Shown piece by piece: positions 19,521-30,429 of a stretch of DNA of 35,834 nucleotides. Source of the stretch: Gnetum montanum (Eukaryota; Streptophyta; Gnetopsida; Gnetales; Gnetaceae). Both the position numbers and the translations under genes were made by a program. Below the pieces are notes generated by a model, which saw only the letters and a list, made by a program, of their open reading frames with translations, searched no databases and was not told where the DNA came from. Every line of letters starts with the position of its first letter. Positions within the stretch are counted from its first letter, which is position 1. The stretch is taken from the NCBI GenBank assembly GCA_015680685.1, contig MNCI01009367.1:52916-88749 (forward strand), in the 5' to 3' direction.

Positions 19521-19937
19521 ATGGTAGAAGGTAAAGAATGGGTTTCTTATAGAGATCTTAGATATTTGCGTAAGCACACTGTGCAGAACGACTACAACGT
19601 CAGTTGTCCACATTACGTGAATTATCATCCGCCTCAGCCTCTGAATGCAATGAAGCTACAAAATTTTCACAAGAACAAAGTAGTTGCTGCAATGTTGTGG
19701 CTTTTCTGGATCTATGCTATCTTCTGTTTCAGGTTTACCTATAGTTACAGTGGTAGTGCTAGCCCCCATTATAGTGGTAGTGCTAGCCGGCCCCCGCCGC
19801 CCCTTACAGGGTGTGTTGTTGCTCTCCTGGGTCTTGTGACTGTAATCATCCTTCTCGCACATGCAAGCCCTGCTCTCTCCGTATTTCTAAGGTTTACCTA
19901 TAATGGCTGTGTTACCCCTGTATCCTGCGTTTTATGA
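19521..19937 (+). CDS. Hypothetical short membrane-like ORF, copy A
   Basis: A 138-residue frame, start ATG at 19521 with TATAAAAG just 12-19 bases upstream (19504), too close for a normal core promoter. It opens MVEGKEWVSYRDLRYLRKH and then has a hydrophobic segment VVAAMLWLFWIYAIFCF (about residues 55-71) and a second hydrophobic stretch near residue 100. A paralogous frame at 31446 shares the first ~75 residues, with one 6-codon in-frame length difference. Most of the base differences between the copies change the amino acid, which argues against strong protein constraint. After residue ~75 the two frames diverge by indels. No family recognised; it may not be a real gene. Confidence 0.3.
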   Translation: MVEGKEWVSYRDLRYLRKHTVQNDYNVSCPHYVNYHPPQPLNAMKLQNFHKNKVVAAMLWLFWIYAIFCFRFTYSYSGSASPHYSGSASRPPPPLTGCVVALLGLVTVIILLAHASPALSVFLRFTYNGCVTPVSCVL

Positions 19938-20080
19938 CTGTAATCATCTTCTCCCTGATTCAATTACTGCTCTAGGTTAAGTGATTTGATGGTTAAAGGT
20001 TTACTGATATGATTAATAAAACGCTTCTAGATCTACTACATTGTAACCGGCATCTTTTCTATATCAAAAAATTTATGATA

Positions 20081-21587
20081 GTTTCCATCGTTCAGTTTCT
20101 TGTAAATGTTGCCAGAATGACACCAACACCAATGAATAAACAGGGCCTTCATCTTGGAGTTTACGACAGTAGCCCTTTTACCATTGTTAAAATTTTTGGG
20201 AACATTGTTTTTACTTTTAAAAAATAATAAACCTTGTAAGATCTTTAAACATAATTAAAAATGAAATTGAAATTTTATCTCCCGGCTAGAAATATATTTG
20301 CGATGAATTTTGAAAATATCCTTATAAAATTATCAAAGTAATATTTAGAACAAATCAATTAAATTTGCAATCTTACAATTGCATCTATATTTAATGTACT
20401 CAATGTAGAATATTGCATAAAAGAATGTTATTAATCTTCAATATTTCATTTGCTAATATTTCAGTTGTTTCAATTAAAGGTGTTAGTGATTATTTCAATT
20501 GTTTGATGTGGTATTTTTAATTTAAAAATATCAATAATGATTCATTAGTCTTTCAATTTATTGCTAATTTATTCCTTTCTTCATCTTGTTTTTTAGAGGT
20601 AGGCAATGTTGATTTTCCCTATTTTACCATCTAACATGTTTATCATTGGATTTTCTTCTTTATCTATATCTGTCCCTAATGTGGAAGCCCTTATCCACTT
20701 TCCACAACATTTGAGTGCTAATATTGGGAGTTGTTTTTGGAGGATACCTTAGCAAGGGTTTCCACATCAGAGATGAATATGAAACTTGGTTAAGTTATTT
20801 TTATAGTTTGCTTAATTCTTTTTTTCATAATGTTCACTATTACAATATGCATTTATCTTGGCTTAGGGGTGTAGTATAGTGATTAGGACACAAATTAATC
20901 ATACAAGCTAAATAACTATAAATCAACATTAGAAAAACAATTCCTAATTTGAACTTTGTTAAAGTTGTTTGGATGCAACACTTCAACATATTACCAATAT
21001 GTCTATATGAAGACTAGAAAATTAAAAACTGAAATTTTATTACATTTATAAACCCTTTGGATCTACTAGATAGTAGAAATGTAAGTGCTATGAGTATTGT
21101 TGTAATACCCTAATTATATATAATATGCTTACATTACAGAACATTGTTTAAAAAAAAACATGTGGTTTTCATCCTCAATGCTATTTATATTGCATAGTTA
21201 GTATATTCACTCTTGATAAGGAATTTTAAGCTATATGCCTATTTGAATTCTTAGTGATGGAATCCTATTTGTGTTTCTCAAATAAGCAGTTTGGCTATAA
21301 TAATTAGTTAATGACTCTAGATAAGAGTAAGTGATAAGCAAAATGCAATCATCTTATCAAAGGATCCTTGTTTTCCAATTACCTTTAGTTATTAAAATAA
21401 CTCTAATTATGATATCACCAATTCAATTATTAGTCATGCATACAACTTGCAATTCAACTTGTAAGTTCATTCAATGTTAGAAAGCCAAACTTGTTATTTA
21501 GAGTATGCTTAGTTTCTTAAATTAATAGATGTTGAATCTAAGAATTTATGAATTACTGAAGATTACTCTTGTACAAGCTCATTTAGT
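20081..21587. other. AT-rich spacer, no gene seen
   Basis: I see no supported coding sequence, RNA gene or element edge here. Short open frames are low-complexity by eye. Confidence 0.5.
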
Positions 21588-22425
21588 GTCTGTAGATTTA
21601 TCCTTCAACAAGCTTATTGGAATATTACCCAGAGTGTTCCCATGAAACTTGACTTCACTAACGTTGAATGGGAATCATATTTATGGGTCAATTCCTTGGG
21701 ATGCCTTATCAAGGCTGGAAAACTTAATAGAACTTGATTTGTCTAGCAAAAGTTCACAGCAGGGATTTTTGGATTGGTGGTAGAATTCAAGAAAATTCAA
21801 AAAAATTCTTTAGGAAACAAGTAGTTGGAAGGCAGAATACCAGCTGAAATTGGGTGGCTTAGCTCTGCTCTGTCTGAGCTTTCAATACCCAATAACTACT
21901 TGTTAGGCAGAATTATGCAAATGGTAACCTGAAAAATCTAAGATGTTTAGTCTTGGATCATAATAATTTGTTAGGTACCATTCTTTCCAACTTAGGAGAA
22001 TGTTACATATTAGAGCTTCTAGACCTTTCTTCAAATAAGTTTGAAGGCTCCATCCCATCGGAGGTGGCAAATCTATACAACATTCAATTCTACTGTAATT
22101 TGTCATGCAACGCTTTGCATGGGAGATTGCCAACAGAAATTGGTCACATGATTCATGTGCTAGCAATAGATGTTTTAGCAAAGAATCAACGGCACAGTTT
22201 CGGCTTGTCTTGAAGGTTGCAAAAACCTGCAATATCTGAATTTCTCTTTTAATGAGTTTCAAGGATCCATTCCAGGGTCTCTGAGCCAGCTGGGATACCT
22301 AGTGTCCATGGACCTTTCCCACAACAATATTTCTAGTCCCATACCCTTTGAACTTGAGAAACTGTAAATGCTTCAAAGTCTCAATCTTTCGTTCAATGAT
22401 CTAGATGGGCAAGTTCCAAAAGGAG
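21588..22425 (+). pseudogene. LRR fragment of a receptor-kinase pseudogene
   Basis: Matches the intact gene from about the twelfth to the last leucine-rich repeat. Recognisable pieces: DLSSNKFEGSIPSEVANLYN (family: LxxLxLxxNxLxGxIP), LVLDHNNLLGTI and MDLSHNNISSPIPFELEKL. The frame breaks near 21780, 21900, 22170 and 22360 by small indels and stops. It is on the plus strand, opposite to the 17517-17612 fragment, so the old copy was rearranged by inversion. Homology ends at AAAAGGAGG (about 22425), where an LTR begins at 22431. There is no kinase domain. Confidence 0.9.
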
Positions 22426-22430
22426 GATAT

Positions 22431-23361
22431 TGCGTAGCCCTCTGCGATATCACGTACGTGATATCGCAGGGGATGTGATATCGTGGCTGACGTGATATCG
22501 CGGCACATGCGATATCGCATCCCATCATACCCCCATGACTGAATAAAAACTCATCCTTGAGTTCCTTACAAAATATTGGGAAGGTATGGGATTCTTGACT
22601 GAATGGAACTAACGGTGCACTACCAAGTGTATAAATAAGAGGCAACTCTTCCTTGTTTCTCCATCTAGATCTAGACTTTAGTGAAACTTTGGCAATTTTA
22701 CCTCTCCAGAGATAAAATAATTTCTATGTGCTTGTAGTAGGAGCTCGAAAGCGAATGGATCTTTATTTGAGCAAATATTGTACCTGAACACAAGTTTGTG
22801 TACAGAAATAAAGACAAACTTTTGGATAAACCTTGCAGTGCATGGACTAAGCTAATTAGGACTTTAATTATTGTTATTTATCATTTATCATTTCAATGCT
22901 TTATTAGTTAATTAAATCTTTCTCAACCCTTCTCCTATAGTTAAGTGCATTTAATACGACCGCTTCGAGCATGTGCGTTATGCTTGGTAATCACAGTAAC
23001 GACTAGCGTTTGGTAATCCCAGAAGGTTGCATTGGTTCAAGGTATGAACGACAAGTGGGAACGGATGATGATGCTAGGTTAATTAAGGCCTATTTAGTTA
23101 GTTAAATTTAGTTAATTAGTCTCTTCATCCTTTACCTCATTAGCATAGGCAATAAAACAGAAAAGATATAAAAATCACATACCTCAGACTTACTTAACCA
23201 TACAACCGTGACAAATATAAGTAAGTTTGGGAAGACAACGAAAGATTAATCTTAAGTGTTCTATAAGGCATGTAGGCACTTAGTCTGGGAAATTCAACCA
23301 GATCGTGCATGTAACGCTCATATTCGTATGGTTGAGTATAGGGGTAACTCGCCACTCATCA
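22431..23361 (+). mobile_element. Left LTR of an inverted LTR pair
   Basis: 931 bp. It starts TGCGTAG right after the end of kinase-gene homology and ends CTCGCCACTCATCA, the same end as the LTR at 23486-24419 on the opposite strand. TATA box TATAAATA is at 22630. From the GATCTTTATT..GAGCA..TGTACCTGA tract (about 22759) to the end it matches the other LTR closely. Upstream of the TATA box it does not match; instead there is a GATATC array. The right edge is secure; the left edge is set by the end of the pseudogene and by length agreement (931 versus 934 bp). Confidence 0.65.
22442..22516 (+). repeat. GATATC array with a perfect 28-bp palindrome
   Basis: Five GATATC sites at 22446, 22460, 22477, 22494 and 22511, spaced 14, 17, 17 and 17 bp, in CGTGATATCGCG-like context. 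22442-22469 (left half CTGCGATATCACGT) is a perfect inverted repeat with no spacer. It sits in the U3 position of the left LTR. Confidence 0.9.
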
Positions 23362-23485
23362 AGTGTGCAATGTATTCTTGTTTATTATTTTCTCAACTAA
23401 CCCTAAGGGTTCGTTCCAATGATGTGAATGATTTCCTATGTTCTAGTTAGCACACAAACAACTAAGTCCTTAGCAATGGTGCCAA
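23362..23485 (-). other. Spacer between inverted LTRs with a primer-binding-site remnant
   Basis: Read on the minus strand from 23485, directly after the LTR end CTCATCA, the text TTGGCACCATTGCTAAGGAC matches the tRNA-Asp-type primer binding site of Athila-like elements (TGGCGCCGTTGCCGGGGA) with transitions. About 100 bp of leader follows before the other LTR begins. So the right LTR is a 5' LTR with a truncated internal region. Confidence 0.55.
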
Positions 23486-24419
23486 TGATGAGTGGCGAGG
23501 TACCCCTATGCTCAACCATACGAATACGAGCATTTCACACACGATCTGATCGAATTCCAAGGACTAAGTGCCTATGCGCCATTTTGGAGCAAGGACGGGT
23601 TGGTTGATCATTGTCTTCTCAAGCTTACTGGTATCTCACAATTGTATGGTTAAGTAAGCTTGAGGCATATGATTTTTATAGCTTTTATGTTTTTATGTCC
23701 TGTTGCTAGTAAGGGAGGAGAGAGAGATAACTAAGTGACTAATTTAACTTAACTACTGATTAACTAGGCTTTAACTAATCCTAACACCAGTATCCATTTT
23801 CACTTGTCGTACACATCCTGAACCAGTGCAACGCTACTAGGATTACCAAACGCTAATCGTTACTAGGTTACCAAGCATTGCACACATGTTCAAAGTGATC
23901 GTACTGAGTGTAATTTAACGATTTTCTTAATTGATCAAAATGAATTACTATGCTAATAACAAAAATATAAAGTGCATAAAATAAAATAAATGTATAAGAA
24001 AATAAAATAAAAGAAATGTGTAAGAAAACAAATCTCAAGTGCTATAAGGATGAATCAAAGAGCTCATCTTTATTGCTATACACAAGGTGTGCTCAGGTAC
24101 ACAATGCTCGAATAAAGATCTGTCGACACTTAACATCCTACTGCGGGCACTTGGAAAATATTCTAACCTTAAAACAGATTACAAGAGTTTTGCTACTTGA
24201 CTGCTATAAGACTTTTTCTCCCAATTGTGCACGTGGGCATTGTATTTATAGGCTTGGGAGCAACTACTCTAATAATGAGAGCAACCACTCTAATAATTAG
24301 CATAATTGCTAAAGAAACCACTAGAGTAACCACTTTAATAATTAGAATAACTACTAAAGAAACCGCTAGAGTAACCACTCTAATAATTAGAATAACTACT
24401 AGAGTAACTGCTCTCATCA
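23486..24419 (-). mobile_element. Right LTR of the inverted LTR pair, 5' LTR on the minus strand
   Basis: On the minus strand it starts TGATGAG (24419-24413) and ends CTCATCA (23492-23486), a perfect 7-bp inverted terminal pair. Length 934 bp. TATA box TATAAATA is at 24250-24243. Its downstream three quarters are the inverted copy of 22759-23361, e.g. CTAAGTGCC..CGCCACTCATCA read outwards. U3 contains instead a ~48-bp minisatellite. Long matching arms (roughly 600 bp with indels) around a 124-bp loop would fold as a hairpin in RNA. Confidence 0.7.
24262..24419 (-). repeat. ~48-bp minisatellite AGAGTAACCACTCTAATAATTAG in U3
   Basis: About three and a half units of AGAGTAACCACTCTAATAAT-TAGAATAACTACTAAAGAAACC. 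It contains the quasi-palindrome CTCTAATAATTAGA and CTAGAG. Same position in its LTR as the GATATC array of the partner. Confidence 0.8.
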
Positions 24420-25836
24420 AATGCCATGACTTTTATGGCTAAGGAAACACTTGACTAATTATTAATATGATGTTCACTTTTTTAATTGAAATATTTTTCT
24501 TAAAGGTATTTTTATTTTAAGTTTGATTAGCATTAAAGCATATCTAGAAGGCCTGAAAATTTTTAAGTGATCCATAGAGCTTTGGTAAAATTAACGTTCT
24601 TACACATTCTTTGTGTTTAATCTATTTGGTGGATTCTAATAAACAATAAACCATGAATTAATATTAAACACCTAACATTTGGTATTACTTAATCTTAATG
24701 TTGGTTCAATTTCAACTCCTTTAATTTATAATCAATTCCTTAAATTTCAAACACCCTAAATTATTGGGGTAACACTACTTTATAAAGTTGGTTTTAAGTT
24801 TTATGAATGTTTCATGTTGGCTATATGTCCTAGGGTATATATAGTCATCTATCTTCTATACCTATTAATATAAACAAAAGCAACTTTAGAATAGGAGATT
24901 TTAACTTGTTTGGAAATTGCCCATATTCATAAAGGTTTATTAATAAAAGTTGGCTAAGATTCATAAACCACCACTTTAGAAAATTAGGGCCAACACAAAC
25001 ATGCCACACATAGAAAAATTATAGTACTTATTTTATTTACCCAATGAAAAAGTTTGTTTTGTATTTTATTTAATATAAAGTACTCTTCTAATACTTACCC
25101 TACCATGAAAAAAAATGTTGTACATCTAAGTTATTCTTAAAATACTTAAATTATTAACTATGTTCCAACTAAATATTATATTGGTTGTTTGTCTTAAGCA
25201 TAAACATAATCAAAAATTTAGATCCAAAAGAGCATCTAGTAACCTCTTACAAATACTAATAAGGTACTCGGACTCTTAAATTTAAGGTTATCATCCTTAA
25301 ATTTAAAGGGGAAAAATTTTAGTTGTCAATATCCCATGAGTTCCCCCCGTGAAACAGGTACGAAACTGCCAACGGTAATTAAAAAGCTTGGAAGGTGCAA
25401 TTCCTTAATGTATCTTTAGCATTCATGGTTAATTCCTAAGTTTAATTCTATTCTCAAGCGGAAACTTGAAAAAAGCAACAAAATTTAACAAAATTTGTTT
25501 ACTAATAAGTATAATATCAAAACGTGAAGAACGCCCAGACGGTATAATGCATAATATAGACATAACCACACGCATCAAAAATATGGATAAGCCTTGGAGG
25601 ATAATACACCCCACAAACTAAATCAATATGCACGCTGGAAGCTTATGCATAACCCCTGGAGGATAATATACTTTGAATGGTGGAGTGAAACTTAGATGTT
25701 GACTCTTCAAGAAGAAGACAACGTAGGCACTGAGTGGTGTTGAAGAAGACACCGTAGGCGCTGAGTGGTGTTGGGTGAGGGACTTTATTGGTGCATGATA
25801 GTGGCTTCTTATTTAAGATTCTCTTGGAGATGAAAC
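24420..25836. other. AT-rich spacer, 3' flank of the kinase gene
   Basis: No gene seen. 25709-25771 holds two copies of a ~32-bp unit (GAAGAAGACAACGTAGGCAC-TGAGTGGTGTT). GGAGGATAATA occurs at 25596 and 25654. A minus-strand AATAAA lies at 25789-25784. Confidence 0.55.
25784..25789 (-). terminator. Possible polyadenylation signal of the kinase gene
   Basis: AATAAA on the minus strand, about 50 bp after the TGA at 25837-25839. Confidence 0.35.
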
Positions 25837-28800
25837 TCAAACACTGATTCTCTTGGAAAGTTCCTCCAAGAAACGGGAAACAAAGGTCATGTCTGGTCTT
25901 TGGTAAGGGTTTTCACTGGTATAACATAGTGCCATTTTTATAAAGTCAGAAATGCAATTCCACAGCAAAGTATCCTCAATGCATTCCGATGGTAGCTTTT
26001 TGTGCAACACTTGTTCTAATTTATCAGGGAATGAATCTAGCACCCAACTGTGTAAATTGCAAAACCCATCAGGATTTTCATCAGTTGGGCTTTTACCTGT
26101 TGCCATTTCTAACAAGGTTACTCCATAGCTGTATACATCTCCCTTAGGTGACACCATTCCCCCTCCTCCATACTCTGCAAATTCATTATCATGTCAAAAC
26201 CAATCCTAAGAAAATTCTTAAAATCTAAATTAGTGAATGTGTAACGACTAACCATAAATATCATGTATAACAGAAACCTCTATTATAGAGGCTTGTAAGG
26301 GTAAAGTTTAGGAAGTGTCAAATAAAGGATGATTTTCGAAAATTCAAATAAAGCCAAAGTACCAGGATGTAAGTAGGTACCTGGAGGAATATAACCAACT
26401 GATCCTGCAAGAGACAAACTAGAAGATAAGGAAGATACAGAATCAGTGCAGAGGAACTTTACAATACCGAAATCAGCAACATGAGCAACCATATCTTCAT
26501 CAAACAAGATGTTGCTGGGTTTTATGTCACAGTGGATGATTTGAATACTGCTATAATGATGCAGGTATTCTAGCCCATGTGCAATATCCATGGCTATATT
26601 CACCACCTTTCTGAAGGATAGGTATTCATTCTCTCTCTGCAGGGCTTGTGCCAAACTTTCTTGGGGCATCAGTGGCGTGACCAGGGCTTTGTGTGCGCCT
26701 TCCCAACAAAAATCGATGATTTTTACTAAATGTCTATGCTTCACCATGCTCAAGGCCTTGCATTCTGAAACAAAACCTTTGAAGGCTTCTTGATTAATTT
26801 TGGTAAGGATCTTAATAGCCACATCAGTGCCATCTCTGAGAGTGCCCCTATATAGGGAGGCCAGGATTGTGGAACCCAGCAGCTTGTTGATGTTGAATCC
26901 TCTGGTGGCTTCACTGATGTCTCTGTAAGAGAACCGATTTCCATAGTTCTTCTTCCAGTTGTCAAATTCACAATTTAACACACCTCTATCCCCTCTATCC
27001 TTCAGACTCCTTGTGCAGTAGATTGATACATAGAAAACAAGGAAAATTACCAAAACACCAGCGCAGGCAGCAACTGGAGCAATGATTTTTACCTTGGAAT
27101 CAGTGTGAGTGTTTGCCATGGATGTGCAAGCAGGTAGCTGTACCCATTCTCCACATAGCTTCGGATTTCCTAAAAATGATAGCTTGTTAAAATGATGAAA
27201 TGATGCTCCCTCTGGAACTTCTCCAATTAGATCATTGAATGAAAGATTAAGGATCTGAAGCATCTGCAATTTCTCAAGGTCAAAAGGTATTGAACCAGAA
27301 ATATTGTTGTGGGAAAGGTCCATGGACATGAGATTCTCCAGGTTGCTCAGAGTCCTTGGAATTGATTCTTGAAACTCATTAAACGATAAATCCAGTTGTT
27401 GCAGGTTGTTGCAGCCTTCAAGAACAGATGGAATGGTGCTGCTGATTCTATTTGCTGAAACATTTATGGCTTCAGTGTGAATCATCTTACCAATTTCTGC
27501 TGGCAATTTTCCATGCAAGGAATTGTGGGACAAACTGAAGTAGATTTGAATATTGTAGAGATTTGCCACTTCCGGTGGGATGGAGCCATCGAACTTATTT
27601 GAAGAAAGGTCCAGCAGCTCTAATTTATAACATTGTCCTAAGCTGGGAGGGATCGAACCTGACAAGTTATTATGATCCAAGACTAAACGTCTTAGATTTC
27701 TCAGGTTGCCAATTGCATCAAGAATTCCCCCCAACAAGTTATTTTGTATTGAAAGCTCGTACAGAGTAGAGCCAAGCCTCCCAATTTCAGAGGGTATGCT
27801 GCCTTGCAATTTGTTATTACCTAGAGCAATTCTTTCAGTTTTCTTGAATTCTCCCACTGACCCAGAAACACGACCTGTGATCTTGTTAGTAGACAAATCA
27901 AGATTTATTAGGTTTTCCAGTTTCCCCAAGGACTTCCAAGGAATTGGACCGGATATAAAGTTCCCATTCAAAAGTAGTGTCGACAGGTTGAATGGGAACA
28001 CTTCTGGCAACATTCCCTTTAGCTTGTTGGAGGATAGATCTAGAACATTTAAGGTGGAGCAATTTGAAAAAGCAGATAAAATAGAAATTGTGGGAGAGCC
28101 ATCATTTACAAGACGATTGGACATTACCCTGAAAACAGTCAACGACAACCTTCCAAACTGCAGAGAAATGACTCCTGTCAGCTGATTTTTATCAAATAAA
28201 ATTGTACGAAGATTTCTCCAGTTCACTAAAGATGGAGGAATGCTGCCTATCAGGTTGTTTCGAGATAAGTAGAGAACAGATAGGTTTTCCAGTGTGCCCA
28301 GCTGAGAAGGAACATAGCCTGTAACAGCATTTTGATGCATGTTTACATGGCTAAGTCTAGACATGTTGCCAACTGATTCAGGAATATCACCAGCCAATTG
28401 AGGATTTTCAAAAACATACAGAAACATAAGATTCTTTAGCTTGTAGATTTCTTGTGGTAATGTGCCGGTTATGGGTGTCCGATAAATGTACAACTGTTCC
28501 AGAGAAGAGAGGTTTCCTATGGAAGAGGGAATTGAACCAGAGAGATTGTTTGTCTGGAGGGCGAGTATCTGAAGACTGAACATGTGGAAAATGTTGTGAG
28601 GAATGCTACCATGCAAGTTATTCTGTGCAATGGATAGTATTTTCAGTTGTGTAAGGTTTGTAAATGTGTCAGGAATGGTACCCTAGAGCCTATTTTCGCA
28701 TAGATACAAAGTTTGCAGGTTTTTCAAGGTGCCCAGCTGGGGAGGAATTGTACCATGAAATGAATTATTGAAAAGATCCAGGTACGTGAGATAAGATAAA

Positions 28801-29108
28801 TTTCCGAGGGACAGAGATATTGTACCTTGGATTTTCATTCTGTAAAGATCAAGCTTCACCACTCTGCCAGCTGAATTACATTCAACATTACTCCAGTTGC
28901 AGTAGTGTATGGAGTTAGGATGCCAATTAACCAAAGCTCCATTAGGATCAAACTCCACCGTTTTCTTGAATATAAGCAAGCTTTCGACGTCTTGTTCATG
29001 CGATAATTTTGCAGAGTGAAAACTACCATTCATCATGCAAATGGCAAACAAAACTAGATACCATAATACAACACTTCTACGCAGCATGTTTGCTGTTGGG
29101 ATCTCCAA
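25837..29108 (-). CDS. LRR receptor-like kinase (LRR-XII, Xa21/FLS2/EFR type), one in-frame stop
   Basis: Two exons, 29108-26381 and 26174-25837, give 1021 codons. Residues 1-33 are a signal peptide (VVLWYLVLFAICMMNG); an N-cap with YCNWSNVEC follows; then about 23 leucine-rich repeats; a membrane span near 675-698 (APVAACAGVLVIFLVFYVSI); and a Ser/Thr kinase with VAIK (K766), HCDIKPSN (D861), DFG (D879) and PPEYG across the exon join. Cys before the catalytic Asp makes it non-RD, as in pattern-recognition receptors. The Gly-rich loop is poor (GSTILASLYRG). It would sit in the plasma membrane and sense an extracellular ligand, unknown here. Codon 142 (28685-28683) is TAG in the third repeat (ENRL-stop-GTIP), one C-to-T change from CAG. 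As it stands only a 141-residue secreted N-terminal piece would be made. No other break is seen. Met8 is an alternative start. Confidence 0.9.
26175..26380 (-). other. Intron of the receptor-kinase gene
   Basis: 206 bp, donor CCTCCAG|GTACCT and acceptor AATTTGCAG|AGTATGG, phase 1. It splits the GYIPP/EYG motif of kinase subdomain VIII. A single intron in the kinase part is usual for this subfamily, and the join restores the conserved PPEYGGGGMVSPKGDVYS text. Confidence 0.93.
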
Positions 29109-30429
29109 CTTAACCTAAACGTTGCAGAGTGTTTGGCGTCACTTGCTTGGAATGCTGAATTTAAAGACTCGCAAGGGAAAGTTAATGTTGTGCATCATAT
29201 TATTATTTGACTCAATGACCAAGCCACCGGCAGCTCTGATTATTATTGGACTCAATGACCAAGCCACTGGCATCTCTCATGTGAGTCTAGACACGCTTCC
29301 TCATTGTTATGCATTATTAGCACTCATTTGGACTTTTGTGACCCTACTTTAAAATTCATTGAGTGGTGGGCCTCCTTGTTGTTGTTACAACTGCACTGCA
29401 TTAATTACGGAATCAAACTTTTCATGCCTTGAGAAGGCTTATTCTTTGTTCTTTTGATCATGCATTAAGACTCTTCTCAAATTGCTTCTTTGAAATTAAG
29501 TAATGGGGCTATTCTATTAACTTTGCTCGCTCTTCTCTAAAATTAAATAAGTAGTGAACCTTTTCTTTGTTCTTTCTACCTTACTATGACTTTTCTAACC
29601 TTTTCTTTGTTCTTTCTACCTTACTATGACTTTTCTAACCTTACTTCTTTAAAATTAAACTAGTGTGCCTTTTCTTTGTTCTTCTAACCCTACTACGATA
29701 ATTATGTACTCAAATTTTTCTACTCCAGAAATCATGCTTAGATTTTTCTTACCTTGACCCTTCATCAGGTTAGAATTTCAAGATTTTAGTAGGTATCAAG
29801 AGGAGATTCTCTAACTTTTAAAAAAAAGTAGAAATATATTTTGTTTATTGTTAAAAAGTGTCATGAGTATACAACATCATCATCATAGCCTTGTACTAAC
29901 AAAATATGAAGGGTTACATGAGATCTCTTTTGTCATTAGGAAAAGCTAGATCTTTATTTATTTACAATTTTTTCAAATCATCTTCAATTATTTTTTCAAT
30001 CTTTTTATGTTCCTTTTGATATCTTTTTTGGAATAGTGATGTAGAAAGCTTTTCTATAGGCTCATTATCTAATCTATTTTGTACATTCCCCAACCATCTA
30101 AGACATCATTCTTATAGCTTATTTGAAATAGAAGCAACTCAAAATATTTCTCTAATATATAAAACTATGCAATCTATTATTATTATTATTTTTTGTAACA
30201 TTCAACATCCATCAAAGCATCTACATTTTTGCCATATTGATTTGTTATTCATTCTTCTTTTGTATTCGTCAACATTCATCACCATAAAATATAGCAAGTA
30301 TGATGGCTATCCTATTGTAGTGAGCAACCTCTTACCATTGAATTGTCATGTTTACTTTACTCCTATTTATGTTGTTGTCCAAATTGCATTCCATAAACTC
30401 TTGTATTGATTTTTAGTCCTAACCTTTTA
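29109..30429. other. Upstream spacer of the kinase gene with two 40-bp tandem duplications
   Basis: No gene seen. 29199-29238 and 29239-29278 are two copies of a ~40-bp unit (GACTCAATGACCAAGCCAC core). 29559-29598 and 29599-29638 are two identical copies of another (TTTCTTTGTTCTTTCTACC core), with diverged relatives at 29440 and 29669. The kinase promoter must lie here, but I could not pick a TATA box. Confidence 0.6.

Larger units (their letters stand above)
18990..20080 (+). repeat. Segmental duplication, copy A (partner 30430-31990)
   Basis: Sequence matches the partner in order, e.g. TTTGATTCAAAATAACT..GCATTCATTTTTAAGAA at 19203-19240 versus 30649-30687. The ~111-bp minisatellite, the ORF and GTGATTTGATGGTTAAAG (19981 versus 31830) also match. 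With the kinase-gene fragment at 17517-17612 it forms the left copy of a block whose right copy is the region from the kinase gene start to the second ORF. Confidence 0.85.

Noticed and set aside
23617-23650. TGGTATCTCACA at about 23630 as an initiator-tRNA primer binding site
   Set aside because: Only seven bases match, it lies inside an LTR arm and points away from the internal region; the Asp-type site at 23462-23485 fits better.
27563-28185. Long plus-strand frames inside the kinase gene
   Set aside because: Shadows of the repeat-coding minus strand; the leucine-rich-repeat frame explains the sequence.
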